DNA of 64,000 bases, taken from assembly GCF_009908165.1 (NCBI RefSeq), contig NZ_JAAAUC010000001.1:186001-250000 (forward strand), given 5' to 3'. Source of the stretch: Frigidibacter albus. GTDB taxonomy: Bacteria > Pseudomonadota > Alphaproteobacteria > Rhodobacterales > Rhodobacteraceae. A program made the translations under genes and the position numbers. Positions 34,683 through 44,772 of the stretch are shown here, in pieces (the stretch's first letter is position 1; each line of letters begins with the position of its first letter). A model generated the notes under the pieces. It saw only the letters and a program-made list of their open reading frames with translations. It had not been told where the DNA came from and made no database searches.

Positions 34683-35738
34683 ATGACCACCTCCAAGATC
34701 CTCATGTCGCTGACCGCCACTCCCCTGGCACTTGGCCTCGCCCTTGCCGCCGCACCTGCCCTTGCTGGCCCGGTGATGGATGACATCAAGGCCAAGGACA
34801 GCCTGATCTGCCTTGTCAGCGCCACCGCGCCGGGCTTTTCCGTGCCCGACAGCCAAGGCGTGTTCCAGGGCTTCAATGCCGATTTCTGCCGCATGGCCGC
34901 TGCCGCCATCCTTGGGGATGCCGCCAAGGCCGATATCCGCGGCGTTGGGTTTTCCGACTCGATGAAGACCATCGTCGCCGGCGAAGCGCATATGGGGTCG
35001 CGCTCGATCACCCGCACCGGCACCCGCGATGCCGATGAGGGCATGGCCTTCGTCGTGACCACCTTCTTCGACGGCCAGGGCTTCATGGTTCCAGGCGCGC
35101 TTGGCGTCACCAGCGCGGCCGAGCTGGACAAGGCCGCCATCTGCGCCGAGGACGGCTCGACCACGCTTCTGAACATCGCCGACTGGTTCGCGGCGCAGGG
35201 CATGACCTACCGGGTCGAGAACATCGCGGACAAGACCGCGCGGCTGGAGGCGTTCTTCAGCGGCAAATGCGATGTCTATGCCTCGGACGTGACCGCGCTG
35301 ACCGCCGACCGCCAGCTGGCGCCGGTCCCCGGCGATTACGTGATCCTGCCCGAAGTGATCTCGGCCGAGCCGCTGACGCTGGTTGCCCGCCCCGACCAGG
35401 CCTTCGAGGCGTCGCTGTTCTGGGCCTTCCAGGTGATGCTGACCGCCGATGTCCACGGTGTCACCTCGGCCAATGTCGATGCCATCGTCGCCGATCTTGC
35501 CCAGCAACCGGCCGATCTGCAGCGGCTGTTCGGCACCGACTCTGCCACCACCGACATGGCCGCCAAGCTGGGCCTGCCGCAGGACTGGGCCTATCAGGTG
35601 GTCAAGCAGGTCGGCTCCTATGGCGAGGTCTTCGACCGGCACCTCGGCGCTGCGACGCCCTTCGGCCTCGACCGCGCCAGCACGCTCAACGCCCATGTCG
35701 CAGATGGCGGCCTGATGTATCCCTACCCGATCCGCTGA
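34683..35738 (+). CDS. Amino-acid ABC transporter substrate-binding protein (AapJ-like)
   Basis: 351-residue periplasmic binding protein with a signal peptide to about residue 28 (LALAAAPALA-GPVMDD). Typical AapJ/BztA features are FSVPDSQGVFQGFNADFCRM and the C-terminal GGLMYPYPIR. The start follows AGGAGA. In a family where gene order is usually J-Q-M-P, here J comes last and P (the ATPase) is missing. The probable ligands are polar or acidic amino acids. Confidence 0.92.
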   Translation: MTTSKILMSLTATPLALGLALAAAPALAGPVMDDIKAKDSLICLVSATAPGFSVPDSQGVFQGFNADFCRMAAAAILGDAAKADIRGVGFSDSMKTIVAGEAHMGSRSITRTGTRDADEGMAFVVTTFFDGQGFMVPGALGVTSAAELDKAAICAEDGSTTLLNIADWFAAQGMTYRVENIADKTARLEAFFSGKCDVYASDVTALTADRQLAPVPGDYVILPEVISAEPLTLVARPDQAFEASLFWAFQVMLTADVHGVTSANVDAIVADLAQQPADLQRLFGTDSATTDMAAKLGLPQDWAYQVVKQVGSYGEVFDRHLGAATPFGLDRASTLNAHVADGGLMYPYPIR

Positions 35739-35749
35739 TCGCCCCCTTC

Positions 35750-35778
35750 CTGCGCGCCCCGGCACGGGGGGCGCGCAG
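35750..35778 (+). terminator. Hairpin after the AapJ-like gene
   Basis: CTGCGCGCCCC pairs perfectly with GGGGCGCGCAG around a 7-base loop, 12 bases after the stop of the binding-protein gene. It could terminate or stabilise that transcript. The phosphatase gene starts 19 bases after it. Confidence 0.55.
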
Positions 35779-35796
35779 TCCAGCCAAGGACATGCA

Positions 35797-36366
35797 ATGC
35801 CCGAAGACCACTCCGACGACGGCGCCTTCAGCTCGGTGCGCACCATCTGCGCGCGCCCCGGCGGCGGCCGCGTCATCACCATGGGCTTTCCCGGCCTCGA
35901 TACCGATCTGCGCGGCCAATCCTGGATCAATCCGGACCTGCTCGATGCGACCCTGACCGAGGCGGCAGCGGCTGGGATGCAACTGCTGCTGGTCCATGCA
36001 CGGGCCGATGAGCTGCCGGCGGAAGCCATGGCTCTGTTGCGGCAGGCCGCGAAGGCCAGGGCCCTGCGATGCCTTGCCCTGCCGATCGAGGATTACGGGG
36101 TTCCGGGCACGGCCTTCCTGCGGGGCTGGCGCCGGCTCCGGCCCGTCTTTGTGCAGGTCTTCGCCGCGGAGCATGCCGTCGGCATGTGTTGCCATCACGG
36201 CGCGGGCCGCAGCGGGCTGGTTGCCGCAATGCATCTGGTGGAGGCCGGCAAGACACCCGCCGAAGCGGTGTCGATGCTGCGTGGCCAGTTTGCGGAGACC
36301 GTGGAAAACGAGCAGCAATACCGGTGGGTCGAGCACCATGCGCGGCAGTTGCGGACGGCCGGTTAG
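35797..36366 (+). CDS. Tyrosine/dual-specificity phosphatase-like protein
   Basis: 189 residues with the C-x5-R phosphatase loop CHHGAGRSG (C132 to R138) and a probable general acid D99 in LPIEDYGVP, spaced as in dual-specificity/CDKN3-like phosphatases. It should hydrolyse phosphotyrosine or another phosphate ester in the cytoplasm. The RBS AAGGAC is acceptable. It follows the ABC binding-protein gene on the same strand beyond a hairpin, so it may be co-transcribed. No kinase partner is nearby and its target is unknown. Confidence 0.8.
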   Translation: MPEDHSDDGAFSSVRTICARPGGGRVITMGFPGLDTDLRGQSWINPDLLDATLTEAAAAGMQLLLVHARADELPAEAMALLRQAAKARALRCLALPIEDYGVPGTAFLRGWRRLRPVFVQVFAAEHAVGMCCHHGAGRSGLVAAMHLVEAGKTPAEAVSMLRGQFAETVENEQQYRWVEHHARQLRTAG

Positions 36367-36547
36367 GCAGCAGGGGCGTCACACCGCGCAGAGCAGTTCC
36401 GGTAGGTGATGGTGGTTGCGCGCTGCGAAGCCGAGGTTTGTTCGCGTCGGCTGTCGAGGGGTTTTCGGAACGGGTACCTCACAGAAGTTAAGAGAATATT
36501 CGCAAGTCATCTCTAGGAGAACCTTGTACCCCGTTGAGGAGATGTAG

Positions 36548-38650
36548 ATGTTCCGCGCCTTTTCACGCCGCGCCCCACGCGCACATGATGACAATCATTA
36601 TCTGGTCGCAGCGCTGACTCGTGCCCAGGGAATGATATGGTTCGACCTGGACGGAACCATTCTGGATGCCAATGACAACTTCCTTTCGGTCGTCGGATAT
36701 AAACGCGAGGAGATTCAGGGGCAGGCGCATCGCATCTTCATGCCACCCGATTTAGCCAGCAGTTCGGAATATGAGAGGTTCTGGAAAAAGCTGGCCGGTG
36801 GCGAGACCATTGCCGAAACCTTCTCGCGAGTCGGCAAGAATGGAAAGCGGATCTGGCTCGAAGCCTCTTACAACCCCATCTTCGACGCGGATGGCAAGCC
36901 TGTGAAGGTGGTCAAATTTGCCATCGATGTCACCGCGGCGAAGGAAAAGGCCGCCGATGCCGCCGGCCGGCTCGACGCAATCTCCAGGTCGAACGCAGTG
37001 ATCGAGTTCGATCTACAAGGCAATATTCTAACTGCTAACGAGAACTTTCTGAAGGTGATGGGATACTCTCTCGCAGAGATCTCGGGGCAGCATCACAGCC
37101 TGTTCATGCACAAGGAGGCCGTTGGCACATCGGCCTACCGCACATTCTGGGAGGACCTCAGGCAAGGCAAGTACAAAGCGGGTGAATTCAAACGCATTGA
37201 CAAGAGCGGTGCGACCCGCTGGCTTCAGGCCAGTTACAGTCCGATCCTCGATGCCTCCGGCAAGGCCTATAAGGTCGTCAAATACGCTTCGGACATGACC
37301 GAGGAGAAGAATCGCGCAGCGGAAAATGCCGGGCAGATGGCGGCGATCTCCAAAGTGCAGGCGATTATTGAATTCGATCTGGAAGGCAAGATCCTTGCGG
37401 CAAACGAGAACTTCTGCGCCACGATGGGATACTCGATCGACGAGATTCTCGGGCAGCGACATGCTATTTTTGTAGAGCCCGACTTCGGGAATTCTGAGGC
37501 CTACCGTTCCCTCTGGCAAAAACTGCGGCGGGGAGAATTTCAGTCTGGGGAATTCAGGCGCTTGGGCAAGAACGGCCGCGAGGTGTGGATCCAGGCGAGC
37601 TACAATCCGATCCTCGACAGCGAGGGACGGCCGTTCAAGGTGGTCAAGTACGCCACGGATTCGACGCCACGGAAAAAAGCAATTGACGCAATGCAACTTG
37701 CGTTGTCCGAGCTGGCCGGAGGCAATCTGACCGCGCAGATTGCAACAGCATTGGCTGATGAGTTCGATAGCCTGCGGCAGAATTTCAACATGGCAAGCGA
37801 GCAGTTGCGTTCGGTGATGTCAGGTGTAGTAGAGCATGCTGCCACGATCCAGAACGAGACTGCGGAAATCAGCCAGGCATCTGATGACCTGAGTCGCCGG
37901 ACCGAACAACAGGCGGCAACGCTGGAAGAAACCGCGGCGGCGATAGACGAGTTGACTGCATCGGTGCGCTCCGCATCAGAGCTGAGCGCCATGGCCAGCA
38001 AGATGGTGGCCGATGCCAAGCAGAGTGCAGAAAAAAGCGGTGTGGTCGTAAGGGATGCCGTGAAGGCGATGAATGAGATTGCCGAGAGTTCCAGCAAGAT
38101 TTCCAAAATCACCAGTGTGATCGACGAGATTGCCTTCCAGACCAATCTTCTGGCGCTGAATGCCGGCGTTGAGGCGGCGCGGGCCGGGGACGCGGGGCGC
38201 GGTTTTGCAGTGGTTGCGTCCGAGGTGCGCGCACTTGCGCAACGCTCTTCCGAAGCCGCTCGTGAGATTGCCGAGCTGATTGCAGCTTCGTCCAGTCAGG
38301 TCACTCGCGGTGTCGGCTTGGTCGGACAGGCGGGGCAGGCGTTGGAACTGATCGACGCAGCGGTTTCGCAAATCCATCTTCGGGTCGCCGAAATCGCGAC
38401 CTCCTCGCGTGAGCAGGCGACAGGACTTGCCGAAATCAACCTGGCGGTAAACCAGCTGGATCAGGTTACCCAGCAAAATGCCGCCATGTTTGAAGAAACC
38501 AATGCGGCGACGGCCAATCTTACCCGTGAGGCTGTTGAACTCGCGCAGAGCACCTCTTTGTTCCGCACAGCATCGCCCGGTCAAAGCGCTGCGCAGCCTG
38601 CATCTGGAATGGAACGGGCCAGCAAGATGCGGATTCGCGCAGTGAGTTGA
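36548..38650 (+). CDS. Soluble chemoreceptor with three tandem PAS domains
   Basis: 700 residues and no transmembrane segment. Three near-duplicate PAS-PAC units lie at about 25-135, 145-258 and 268-382. Each shows a WFDLDG/EFDLQG/EFDLEG start, a N-D/E-N-F-L/C block, GYxxxEIxGQxH, and an ending VVKFA or VVKYA. An MCP signalling domain (about 430-665) follows, with the hairpin tip EIAFQTNLLALNAGVEAARAG. It probably senses redox, light or ligand inside the cell and feeds CheA/CheW, though no che gene is nearby. Codon use is visibly less GC-rich than in the neighbours. The gene is flanked by non-coding or decayed DNA, which suggests independent acquisition. Confidence 0.93.
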   Translation: MFRAFSRRAPRAHDDNHYLVAALTRAQGMIWFDLDGTILDANDNFLSVVGYKREEIQGQAHRIFMPPDLASSSEYERFWKKLAGGETIAETFSRVGKNGKRIWLEASYNPIFDADGKPVKVVKFAIDVTAAKEKAADAAGRLDAISRSNAVIEFDLQGNILTANENFLKVMGYSLAEISGQHHSLFMHKEAVGTSAYRTFWEDLRQGKYKAGEFKRIDKSGATRWLQASYSPILDASGKAYKVVKYASDMTEEKNRAAENAGQMAAISKVQAIIEFDLEGKILAANENFCATMGYSIDEILGQRHAIFVEPDFGNSEAYRSLWQKLRRGEFQSGEFRRLGKNGREVWIQASYNPILDSEGRPFKVVKYATDSTPRKKAIDAMQLALSELAGGNLTAQIATALADEFDSLRQNFNMASEQLRSVMSGVVEHAATIQNETAEISQASDDLSRRTEQQAATLEETAAAIDELTASVRSASELSAMASKMVADAKQSAEKSGVVVRDAVKAMNEIAESSSKISKITSVIDEIAFQTNLLALNAGVEAARAGDAGRGFAVVASEVRALAQRSSEAAREIAELIAASSSQVTRGVGLVGQAGQALELIDAAVSQIHLRVAEIATSSREQATGLAEINLAVNQLDQVTQQNAAMFEETNAATANLTREAVELAQSTSLFRTASPGQSAAQPASGMERASKMRIRAVS

Positions 38651-39154
38651 ACCAACCAGGTTGATGAGTCCCGTGGCGAACTGTTCAATTGACGGGGGCC
38701 AACCCGAACAATCGGCTGGCTCTTGCGCGTCATCATGCTTCCCCGTCGCGGCCACTGGTGCAGCGGGCAGGCCACAGGGCCGACGCCGACGCGCGGCGGC
38801 GAGTCCATCACACGAGTAGCCTGCACCTTACTGTGGCGCAGCAATGTACCAGTTTCTCCGACGCACCACCGCTGACCAGCAGGGCGGCTACGCTGTGGCA
38901 GGTTCCAGATTTGCAGGTCGGGCGACGTGCGGTCATGCATCTGTCCGGAAGCGGCGGAACTGGCGAAGCGGTGGCGGATGACAGCGCCGGAAAAAGCCGC
39001 AGATTGCCGCGCGGGGCGCGCAACTGGCGCTGGGCAAGATTTGCCAAAATGTTCTGCGAGATCGGCACAGGGTGCAATCCTGCGCTGCCCAGTCGGCGAG
39101 GCGGGTCTTGGCTTGATCGCGTGATCTATGTTGAACTGTTCGAACCTGGCTGTC

Positions 39155-39200
39155 CGCAACTGGCCCAAGCTCCAGGACGACCGCCGCGTCGCCACACGAT
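39155..39200 (+). pseudogene. Possible IS5-type transposase tail fragment
   Basis: The plus strand reads NWPKLQDDRRVATR, resembling the C-terminal W-x-K-L-x-D-x-R-R-V-A-T-R-Y segment of IS5/IS427-group transposases. Nothing else of a transposase or of terminal repeats was seen. The match is short, so the call is tentative. Confidence 0.28.
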
Positions 39201-39204
39201 CCGG

Positions 39205-39290
39205 GATCGGCCGATCATGATGCATCGCGGTCGCGTGGTCGAAACCGGGCCGACGCGGGGGGCCAATCCCGGCCACGCCCACACCGGAGG
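39205..39290 (+). pseudogene. Possible oligopeptide ABC ATPase tail fragment
   Basis: The frame reads DRPIMMHRGRVVETGPTRGANPGHAHT. This follows the C-terminal pattern of Opp/Dpp ATP-binding proteins (D-R-x-x-V-M-x-x-G-R-x-V-E-x-G-P-T, later N-P-x-H-x-Y-T), with a three-residue gap. No Walker motifs occur upstream. It is likely a fragment left by rearrangement. Confidence 0.35.
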
Positions 39291-39366
39291 CGGATCAAGG
39301 CGATCCCGGGCGCTGACAATGCGGACCCAGAGCGTTCTGGCGGAACTGCCCTGACCGGACGAGCGC

Positions 39367-40779
<1,413 letters not shown>

Positions 40780-40833
40780 CTGACCTCGCTCCTCCATTCG
40801 CTCTCAGGCGTGAGGATGTGGGTATTCTTTTAT

Positions 40834-40854
40834 TTGTCAAACCTTTTTCGTTTG
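40834..40854. promoter_or_regulatory. Candidate FadR-type operator (CAAAC-N7-GTTTG)
   Basis: An inverted repeat CAAAC at 40838-40842 and GTTTG at 40850-40854 sits in an AT-rich island between the oxidase gene and the regulator gene. Position and AT-richness suggest a binding site for the adjacent GntR/FadR-type protein. The arms are short. Confidence 0.3.
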
Positions 40855-40899
40855 CAGAATTGCTGCTAGACTGGCCGCAAGCTCTGGAAGGGGATGCCG

Positions 40900-41670
40900 A
40901 TGGCGCTGCACTATGATGAAATCGTCCGCACCGGCCTGTCCAAGCAGGTCGCCGACCAGATCCGCGCCGCCATTCTGGAGGGACGCCTGCAGGTCGATGA
41001 GCGGCTGCCTGGCGAGGATGAGCTGTCGCGCCGCTTCGGCATTTCCCGGCCCACGGTGCGCGAGGCGCTGAAGGTGCTGGCGGCGCAGAACCTGATCCGC
41101 TCGCGCCGCGGCCCGACTGGCGGCACCTTCGTCAACCGCCCCGATCTGGACGCCGCGGGCCGCGCCATCGCCGAGGCTTCGACGCTGCTGGTGGGCGTGG
41201 GCACCTTCGGCGTGGACGAGATCGTCACCGCCCGGATCGAGACCGAGGCGATCTGCTGCAGGCTGGCAGCGGCGAACCGCAGCGAGGATGACCTTGCCCG
41301 GCTGGAGGCCGAGATCGCCATCCAGCGTGATGAGGGCCTGACCGATGAGGCCTTCTGCGCCTCGGACGTGCGCTTTCACCGGGCCATCGTCACCGCGTCG
41401 GGCAACGCGCCGCTGCGGCTGATGATGCACACGGTGATCGAAAGCTTCATCCCGGTGACCAACATGCTGATCTACCGCGAGCATGAGCGCCGCCGCAGTG
41501 TGGCCAGCCATGCGCGGGTGGTCGAGGCGATTGCCGCCCGCGATGCAGATCGCGCCGCATCGGAGATTCGCGGGCATCTGGAAGGGATGCGCGCGGTGCT
41601 TAATCAGGCGCTGGACCGGCGGGCTTCCCGCGCGGTGGCGGGCGCCGCTGAGGGAGGAGAGACTGAATGA
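40900..41670 (+). CDS. FadR/FCD-type GntR transcriptional regulator
   Basis: 256 residues: a winged helix-turn-helix (GEDELSRRFGISRPTVREALKVLAAQNLI) and a C-terminal FCD ligand domain. That domain has the metal-binding pattern of histidines and aspartate (DVRFHRAIV, then HTVIESF and SHARVVEAI). Such proteins sense small organic acids. ATG 40900 is preferred to 40894 because GGAAGG lies 8 bases ahead of it. The stop overlaps the acuI start (ATGA). It probably controls both the divergent hydroxyacid dehydrogenase and acuI. Confidence 0.9.
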   Translation: MALHYDEIVRTGLSKQVADQIRAAILEGRLQVDERLPGEDELSRRFGISRPTVREALKVLAAQNLIRSRRGPTGGTFVNRPDLDAAGRAIAEASTLLVGVGTFGVDEIVTARIETEAICCRLAAANRSEDDLARLEAEIAIQRDEGLTDEAFCASDVRFHRAIVTASGNAPLRLMMHTVIESFIPVTNMLIYREHERRRSVASHARVVEAIAARDADRAASEIRGHLEGMRAVLNQALDRRASRAVAGAAEGGETE

Positions 41671-42662
41671 CCGATACGTTTCGCGCGCTGATGATGGTGG
41701 ACCATGAGGGCAAGCCGAGGGCCGAGTTCCGCCAGTTGACGCTGGCAGACCTGCCCGACCATGAGGTGCTGGTCGAGGTCGCCTATTCCACTGTCAACTA
41801 CAAGGACGGGCTGGCCGTCAGCGGCAAGGGCCGCATCGCGCGGCGGCTGCCGATGGTGGCGGGGATCGACCTTGCCGGGACTGTCGTCGAAAGCCGCTCG
41901 CCCGACTGGGCGCCGGGCGACAAGGTCATCGTCAACGGCTGGGGCCTGTCGGAAACCGAATGGGGCGGCTACAGCCGGTTCCAGCGGCTGAAACCGCACT
42001 GGCTGGCGCGGCTGCCGGGTGCGTTCAGCATGGAACAGGCGATGGCGGTGGGCACGGCGGGCTATACCGCCGCGCTGTGCGTGCTGGCGCTGGAGGACTG
42101 GGGCACGATCACGCCGGGCGGGGCCGAGGTGCTGGTGACCGGGGCCGCGGGCGGCGTCGGTTCCACTGCTATCGCGCTGCTGTCGGCGGGGGGCTACCGC
42201 GTGACTGCGGCGACCGGCCGGCCCGAGACGCAGGACTATCTGGCCGGTCTGGGCGCCACGAACTTCGTGGAACGCGCGGCGCTGGCCGAAAAGGGCGGTG
42301 CCTTGCAGAAGGAACGCTGGGGCGGGGCGGTGGATTCGGTCGGGTCCACCACGCTGGCCAATGTTCTGGCTCAGACGGTCTATGGCGGGGCGGTCGCGGC
42401 CTGCGGTCTGGCTGGCGGGATGGACCTGCCCGCCACGGTGGCGCCGCATATCCTGCGCAGCGTGGCGCTGCTGGGGGTGGATAGCGTGATGGCGCCGCAG
42501 GCCAGGCGCGACCGGGCCTGGGATCTGCTGGCCCGGCGGCTGGACACGGCGCATCTGGCCAGCATCGCGCGGACAGAGCCGCTGTCGGCGCTGCCCGAGC
42601 TGGCGGCCGACATCGTGGCAGGCCGCATCCGCGGCCGGGTGGTGATCGACGTGAACGCCTGA
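41667..42662 (+). CDS. acuI: Acrylyl-CoA reductase (YhdH/AcuI-type quinone oxidoreductase)
   Basis: 331-residue zinc-free medium-chain reductase of the YhdH/AcuI type. The NADPH-binding Rossmann motif is VLVTGAAGGVGSTAI, with the family signature VNYKDGLAVSGKGRI near the N terminus. AcuI reduces toxic acrylyl-CoA to propionyl-CoA with NADPH, and propionyl-CoA could then enter the methylcitrate cycle encoded at 24161-28168. It is translationally coupled to the FadR-type regulator. Related enzymes with other enoyl-CoA substrates cannot be excluded. Confidence 0.87.
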   Translation: MTDTFRALMMVDHEGKPRAEFRQLTLADLPDHEVLVEVAYSTVNYKDGLAVSGKGRIARRLPMVAGIDLAGTVVESRSPDWAPGDKVIVNGWGLSETEWGGYSRFQRLKPHWLARLPGAFSMEQAMAVGTAGYTAALCVLALEDWGTITPGGAEVLVTGAAGGVGSTAIALLSAGGYRVTAATGRPETQDYLAGLGATNFVERAALAEKGGALQKERWGGAVDSVGSTTLANVLAQTVYGGAVAACGLAGGMDLPATVAPHILRSVALLGVDSVMAPQARRDRAWDLLARRLDTAHLASIARTEPLSALPELAADIVAGRIRGRVVIDVNA

Positions 42663-42670
42663 CAAGTGCC

Positions 42671-42692
42671 GCGCCGGGGGAAGCCCCGGCGC
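42671..42692. terminator. Bidirectional terminator hairpin after acuI
   Basis: GCGCCGGGG (42671-42679) and CCCCGGCGC (42684-42692) form a perfect 9-bp stem with a 4-base loop. It lies in the 35-bp gap between the convergent acuI and acyl-CoA synthetase genes and could serve both. Confidence 0.6.
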
Positions 42693-42697
42693 TTGCC

Positions 42698-44347
42698 TTA
42701 CCCGGCCTCAACCTCGGCGGCGCGGGCCCGCAGCACAAATTTCTGGATCTTGCCGGTCGAGGTCTTGGGCAGATCGGTGAACACCACCCGCGCCGGGCAT
42801 TTGTAGGGCGCGATGGTTGCCCGACAATGCGCGATGATCGCAGCCTCGGTCGGGGCGCGCCCCGGGCGCAATTCGACGAAGGCACAGGGCCGCTCGCCCC
42901 ACTTTTCATCCGGCATCGCCACCACGGCGCACAGTGCCACATCGGGGTGGCGGTAGATCGCATCCTCCACCTCGATGGACGAGATGTTCTCGCCGCCCGA
43001 GATGATGATGTCCTTGGATCGGTCCTTCAGCTGCACATAGCCATCGGGATGCATCACCCCCAGATCGCCGGAATGGAACCACCCGCCAGCAAAGGCCTCG
43101 TCGGTGGCCTTGGGGTTCTTCAGGTAGCCCTTCATCACCAGATTGCCGCGGAACATCACCTCGCCAAGTGTCTCGCCATCGGCCGGAACCGGGTCCAGCG
43201 TCTCTGGGTCCAGCACCGCCAGATCGGACAGCGACAGATAGCGGATCCCCTGCCGGGCCTTGTGGGCGGCCTGATCGGCGGGCGGCAGCGCATCCCAGGC
43301 GCTATGCCATTCATTGCCCACCGTCGGCCCATAGGTTTCGGTCAGGCCGTAGAGGTGGTTCACATGGAAGCCCTGCTCCTTCATCGCCTGCAGCACCGCC
43401 TCGGGCGGCGGGGCGGCGGCGGTGTTGAAGGTCACCTTGTGGGGCAGTGCGCGCTTGGCCGCCGCTGGCGCGTTCAGCAGCGTCGACATGACGATGGGCG
43501 CGCCGCACAGATGCGTGACCCCGTGATCGGCGATGGCGGCATAGATCGCCTCGGCCCGCACCCATCGCAGGCAGATATGGGTGCCCGCCTGCACCGCGAC
43601 CGACCAGCTGAAGCTCCAGCCATTGCAATGGAACATCGGCAGCGTCCACAGATATACCGGATGCTTGCCAAGTTCGCCGTGGATCGTGTTGTTCAGCGCC
43701 ATCAGCGCAGCGCCGCGATGGTGGCAGACCACGCCCTTGGGATTGCCGGTGGTGCCCGAGGTGTAGTTGAGCGCGATGGCATCCCATTCATCGAGCGGCA
43801 GTGCGCCCGGAAACTCCGGGTCGCCGCTGGCAAGGAACTCGGCATAGTCCAGCGTTCCGATGCGGTCGCCCTTGGGGTGCGGCGCATCGTTCGGGTATTC
43901 GCTGTCGTCGAAGTCGATGACCAGCGGGCGCACCTGCGCCAGCGCCAGCGCCTGCGCGATCACGCCCGAAAACTCGCGGTCCACGATCAGCACCCGGGTT
44001 TCGGCATGCTCCAGCTGAAAGGCGATGGTCGCGGCATCGGTGCGGGTGTTCAGCGAGTGCAGCACCGCGCCATTGGCCATCGGCACGCCGTAATGGGCCT
44101 GCACCATCGGCGGCGTGTTGGACAGCATCACCGTGACGGTATCGCCGCGCCCGACGCCCTGCCCGACCAGCGCCGAGGCGAGGCGGCGGCAGTCCTGCCA
44201 CAGATCGGCATAGCTGGTGCGGATGCGCCCGTGGATCACCGCCGCGTGGTCCGGATAGGTCCGCGTCGCCCGTTCCAGATAGGACACCGGCGTCATCGGC
44301 TGATGGTTCGCGGCGCGGCGGCCAAGTCCGTCTTCGTATTTGTCCAA
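42698..44347 (-). CDS. Acyl-CoA synthetase (AlkK-like, AMP-forming)
   Basis: 549-residue ANL ligase. It has the P-loop LNYTSGTTGNPKGVV, LYGLTETYGP, SGDLGVMHPDGYVQLKDRSKD and the C-terminal lysine in PKTSTGKIQKF. The family N terminus (DGLGRRAANHQPMTP) starts at a TTG at 44347, so TTG is the likely initiator. GGAG lies upstream. It activates a medium-chain or branched carboxylate to its CoA ester. It is the last gene of the long minus-strand operon and ends at the terminator shared with acuI. Confidence 0.9.
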   Translation of the reverse strand: MDKYEDGLGRRAANHQPMTPVSYLERATRTYPDHAAVIHGRIRTSYADLWQDCRRLASALVGQGVGRGDTVTVMLSNTPPMVQAHYGVPMANGAVLHSLNTRTDAATIAFQLEHAETRVLIVDREFSGVIAQALALAQVRPLVIDFDDSEYPNDAPHPKGDRIGTLDYAEFLASGDPEFPGALPLDEWDAIALNYTSGTTGNPKGVVCHHRGAALMALNNTIHGELGKHPVYLWTLPMFHCNGWSFSWSVAVQAGTHICLRWVRAEAIYAAIADHGVTHLCGAPIVMSTLLNAPAAAKRALPHKVTFNTAAAPPPEAVLQAMKEQGFHVNHLYGLTETYGPTVGNEWHSAWDALPPADQAAHKARQGIRYLSLSDLAVLDPETLDPVPADGETLGEVMFRGNLVMKGYLKNPKATDEAFAGGWFHSGDLGVMHPDGYVQLKDRSKDIIISGGENISSIEVEDAIYRHPDVALCAVVAMPDEKWGERPCAFVELRPGRAPTEAAIIAHCRATIAPYKCPARVVFTDLPKTSTGKIQKFVLRARAAEVEAG

Positions 44348-44374
44348 GGGGGCTCTCCGTCGGCGCTTGGCCTG

Positions 44375-44770
44375 TCAACTGCTGTGCTTTTCCCGGGACG
44401 CGACCGGCTTGCCGGATTTCTTCCACTCGCCAAACCCGCCGAGCATGGACCGGGCATCGAGACCCATCTCTTGTGCGGCGCGCGCCGCCAGCAGCGACCG
44501 CCAGCCCGAGGCGCAATAGAACACGAAGGTCTTCGGCTCGGCGAAGCGGGGCTTGTGATAGGGGCTTTCCGGGTCGATCCAGAATTCCAGCATCCCGCGC
44601 GGGGCGTGGAAGGCGCCTGGGATCAGCCCTTCGCGCTCCAACTCCCGCGGGTCGCGGATGTCGACGAAGACGACGCCCTCATCGTCCAGCCGTTCTGCCA
44701 TCTCGTCCCCCGTGACCGATTGCACAACTGCATCAGCTTCGGCCAGCATGTCCTTGCATCCCTTGGCCAT
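44375..44770 (-). CDS. Rhodanese-like sulfurtransferase
   Basis: 131-residue single rhodanese domain with active-site cysteine C86 in FYCASGWRS, preceded by FVDIRDPRELEREG. It could accept sulfane sulfur as a persulfide. Its presence beside a BisC-like molybdoenzyme may mean that it serves cofactor sulfuration or handles sulfur released from the substrate, but many rhodaneses have unknown partners. It lies 2 bp from the preceding gene and 27 bp from the ligase gene, well within the operon. Confidence 0.9.
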   Translation of the reverse strand: MAKGCKDMLAEADAVVQSVTGDEMAERLDDEGVVFVDIRDPRELEREGLIPGAFHAPRGMLEFWIDPESPYHKPRFAEPKTFVFYCASGWRSLLAARAAQEMGLDARSMLGGFGEWKKSGKPVASREKHSS

Positions 44771-44772
44771 TC

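Larger units (their letters stand above)
38651..39366. other. Intergenic debris between the chemoreceptor and oxidase genes
   Basis: About 700 bases with an open plus-strand frame (38689-39354) whose translation is low-complexity and unrelated to any single family. Two short pieces look like gene ends (next two entries). The remaining sequence was examined in all frames without a recognisable domain. I treat the long frame as accidental in GC-rich DNA. Confidence 0.5.

Noticed and set aside
38689-39354. 221-codon frame in the gap after the chemoreceptor gene
   Set aside because: No RBS or continuous domain. Only short stretches match gene tails, so it was reported as debris instead of a gene.
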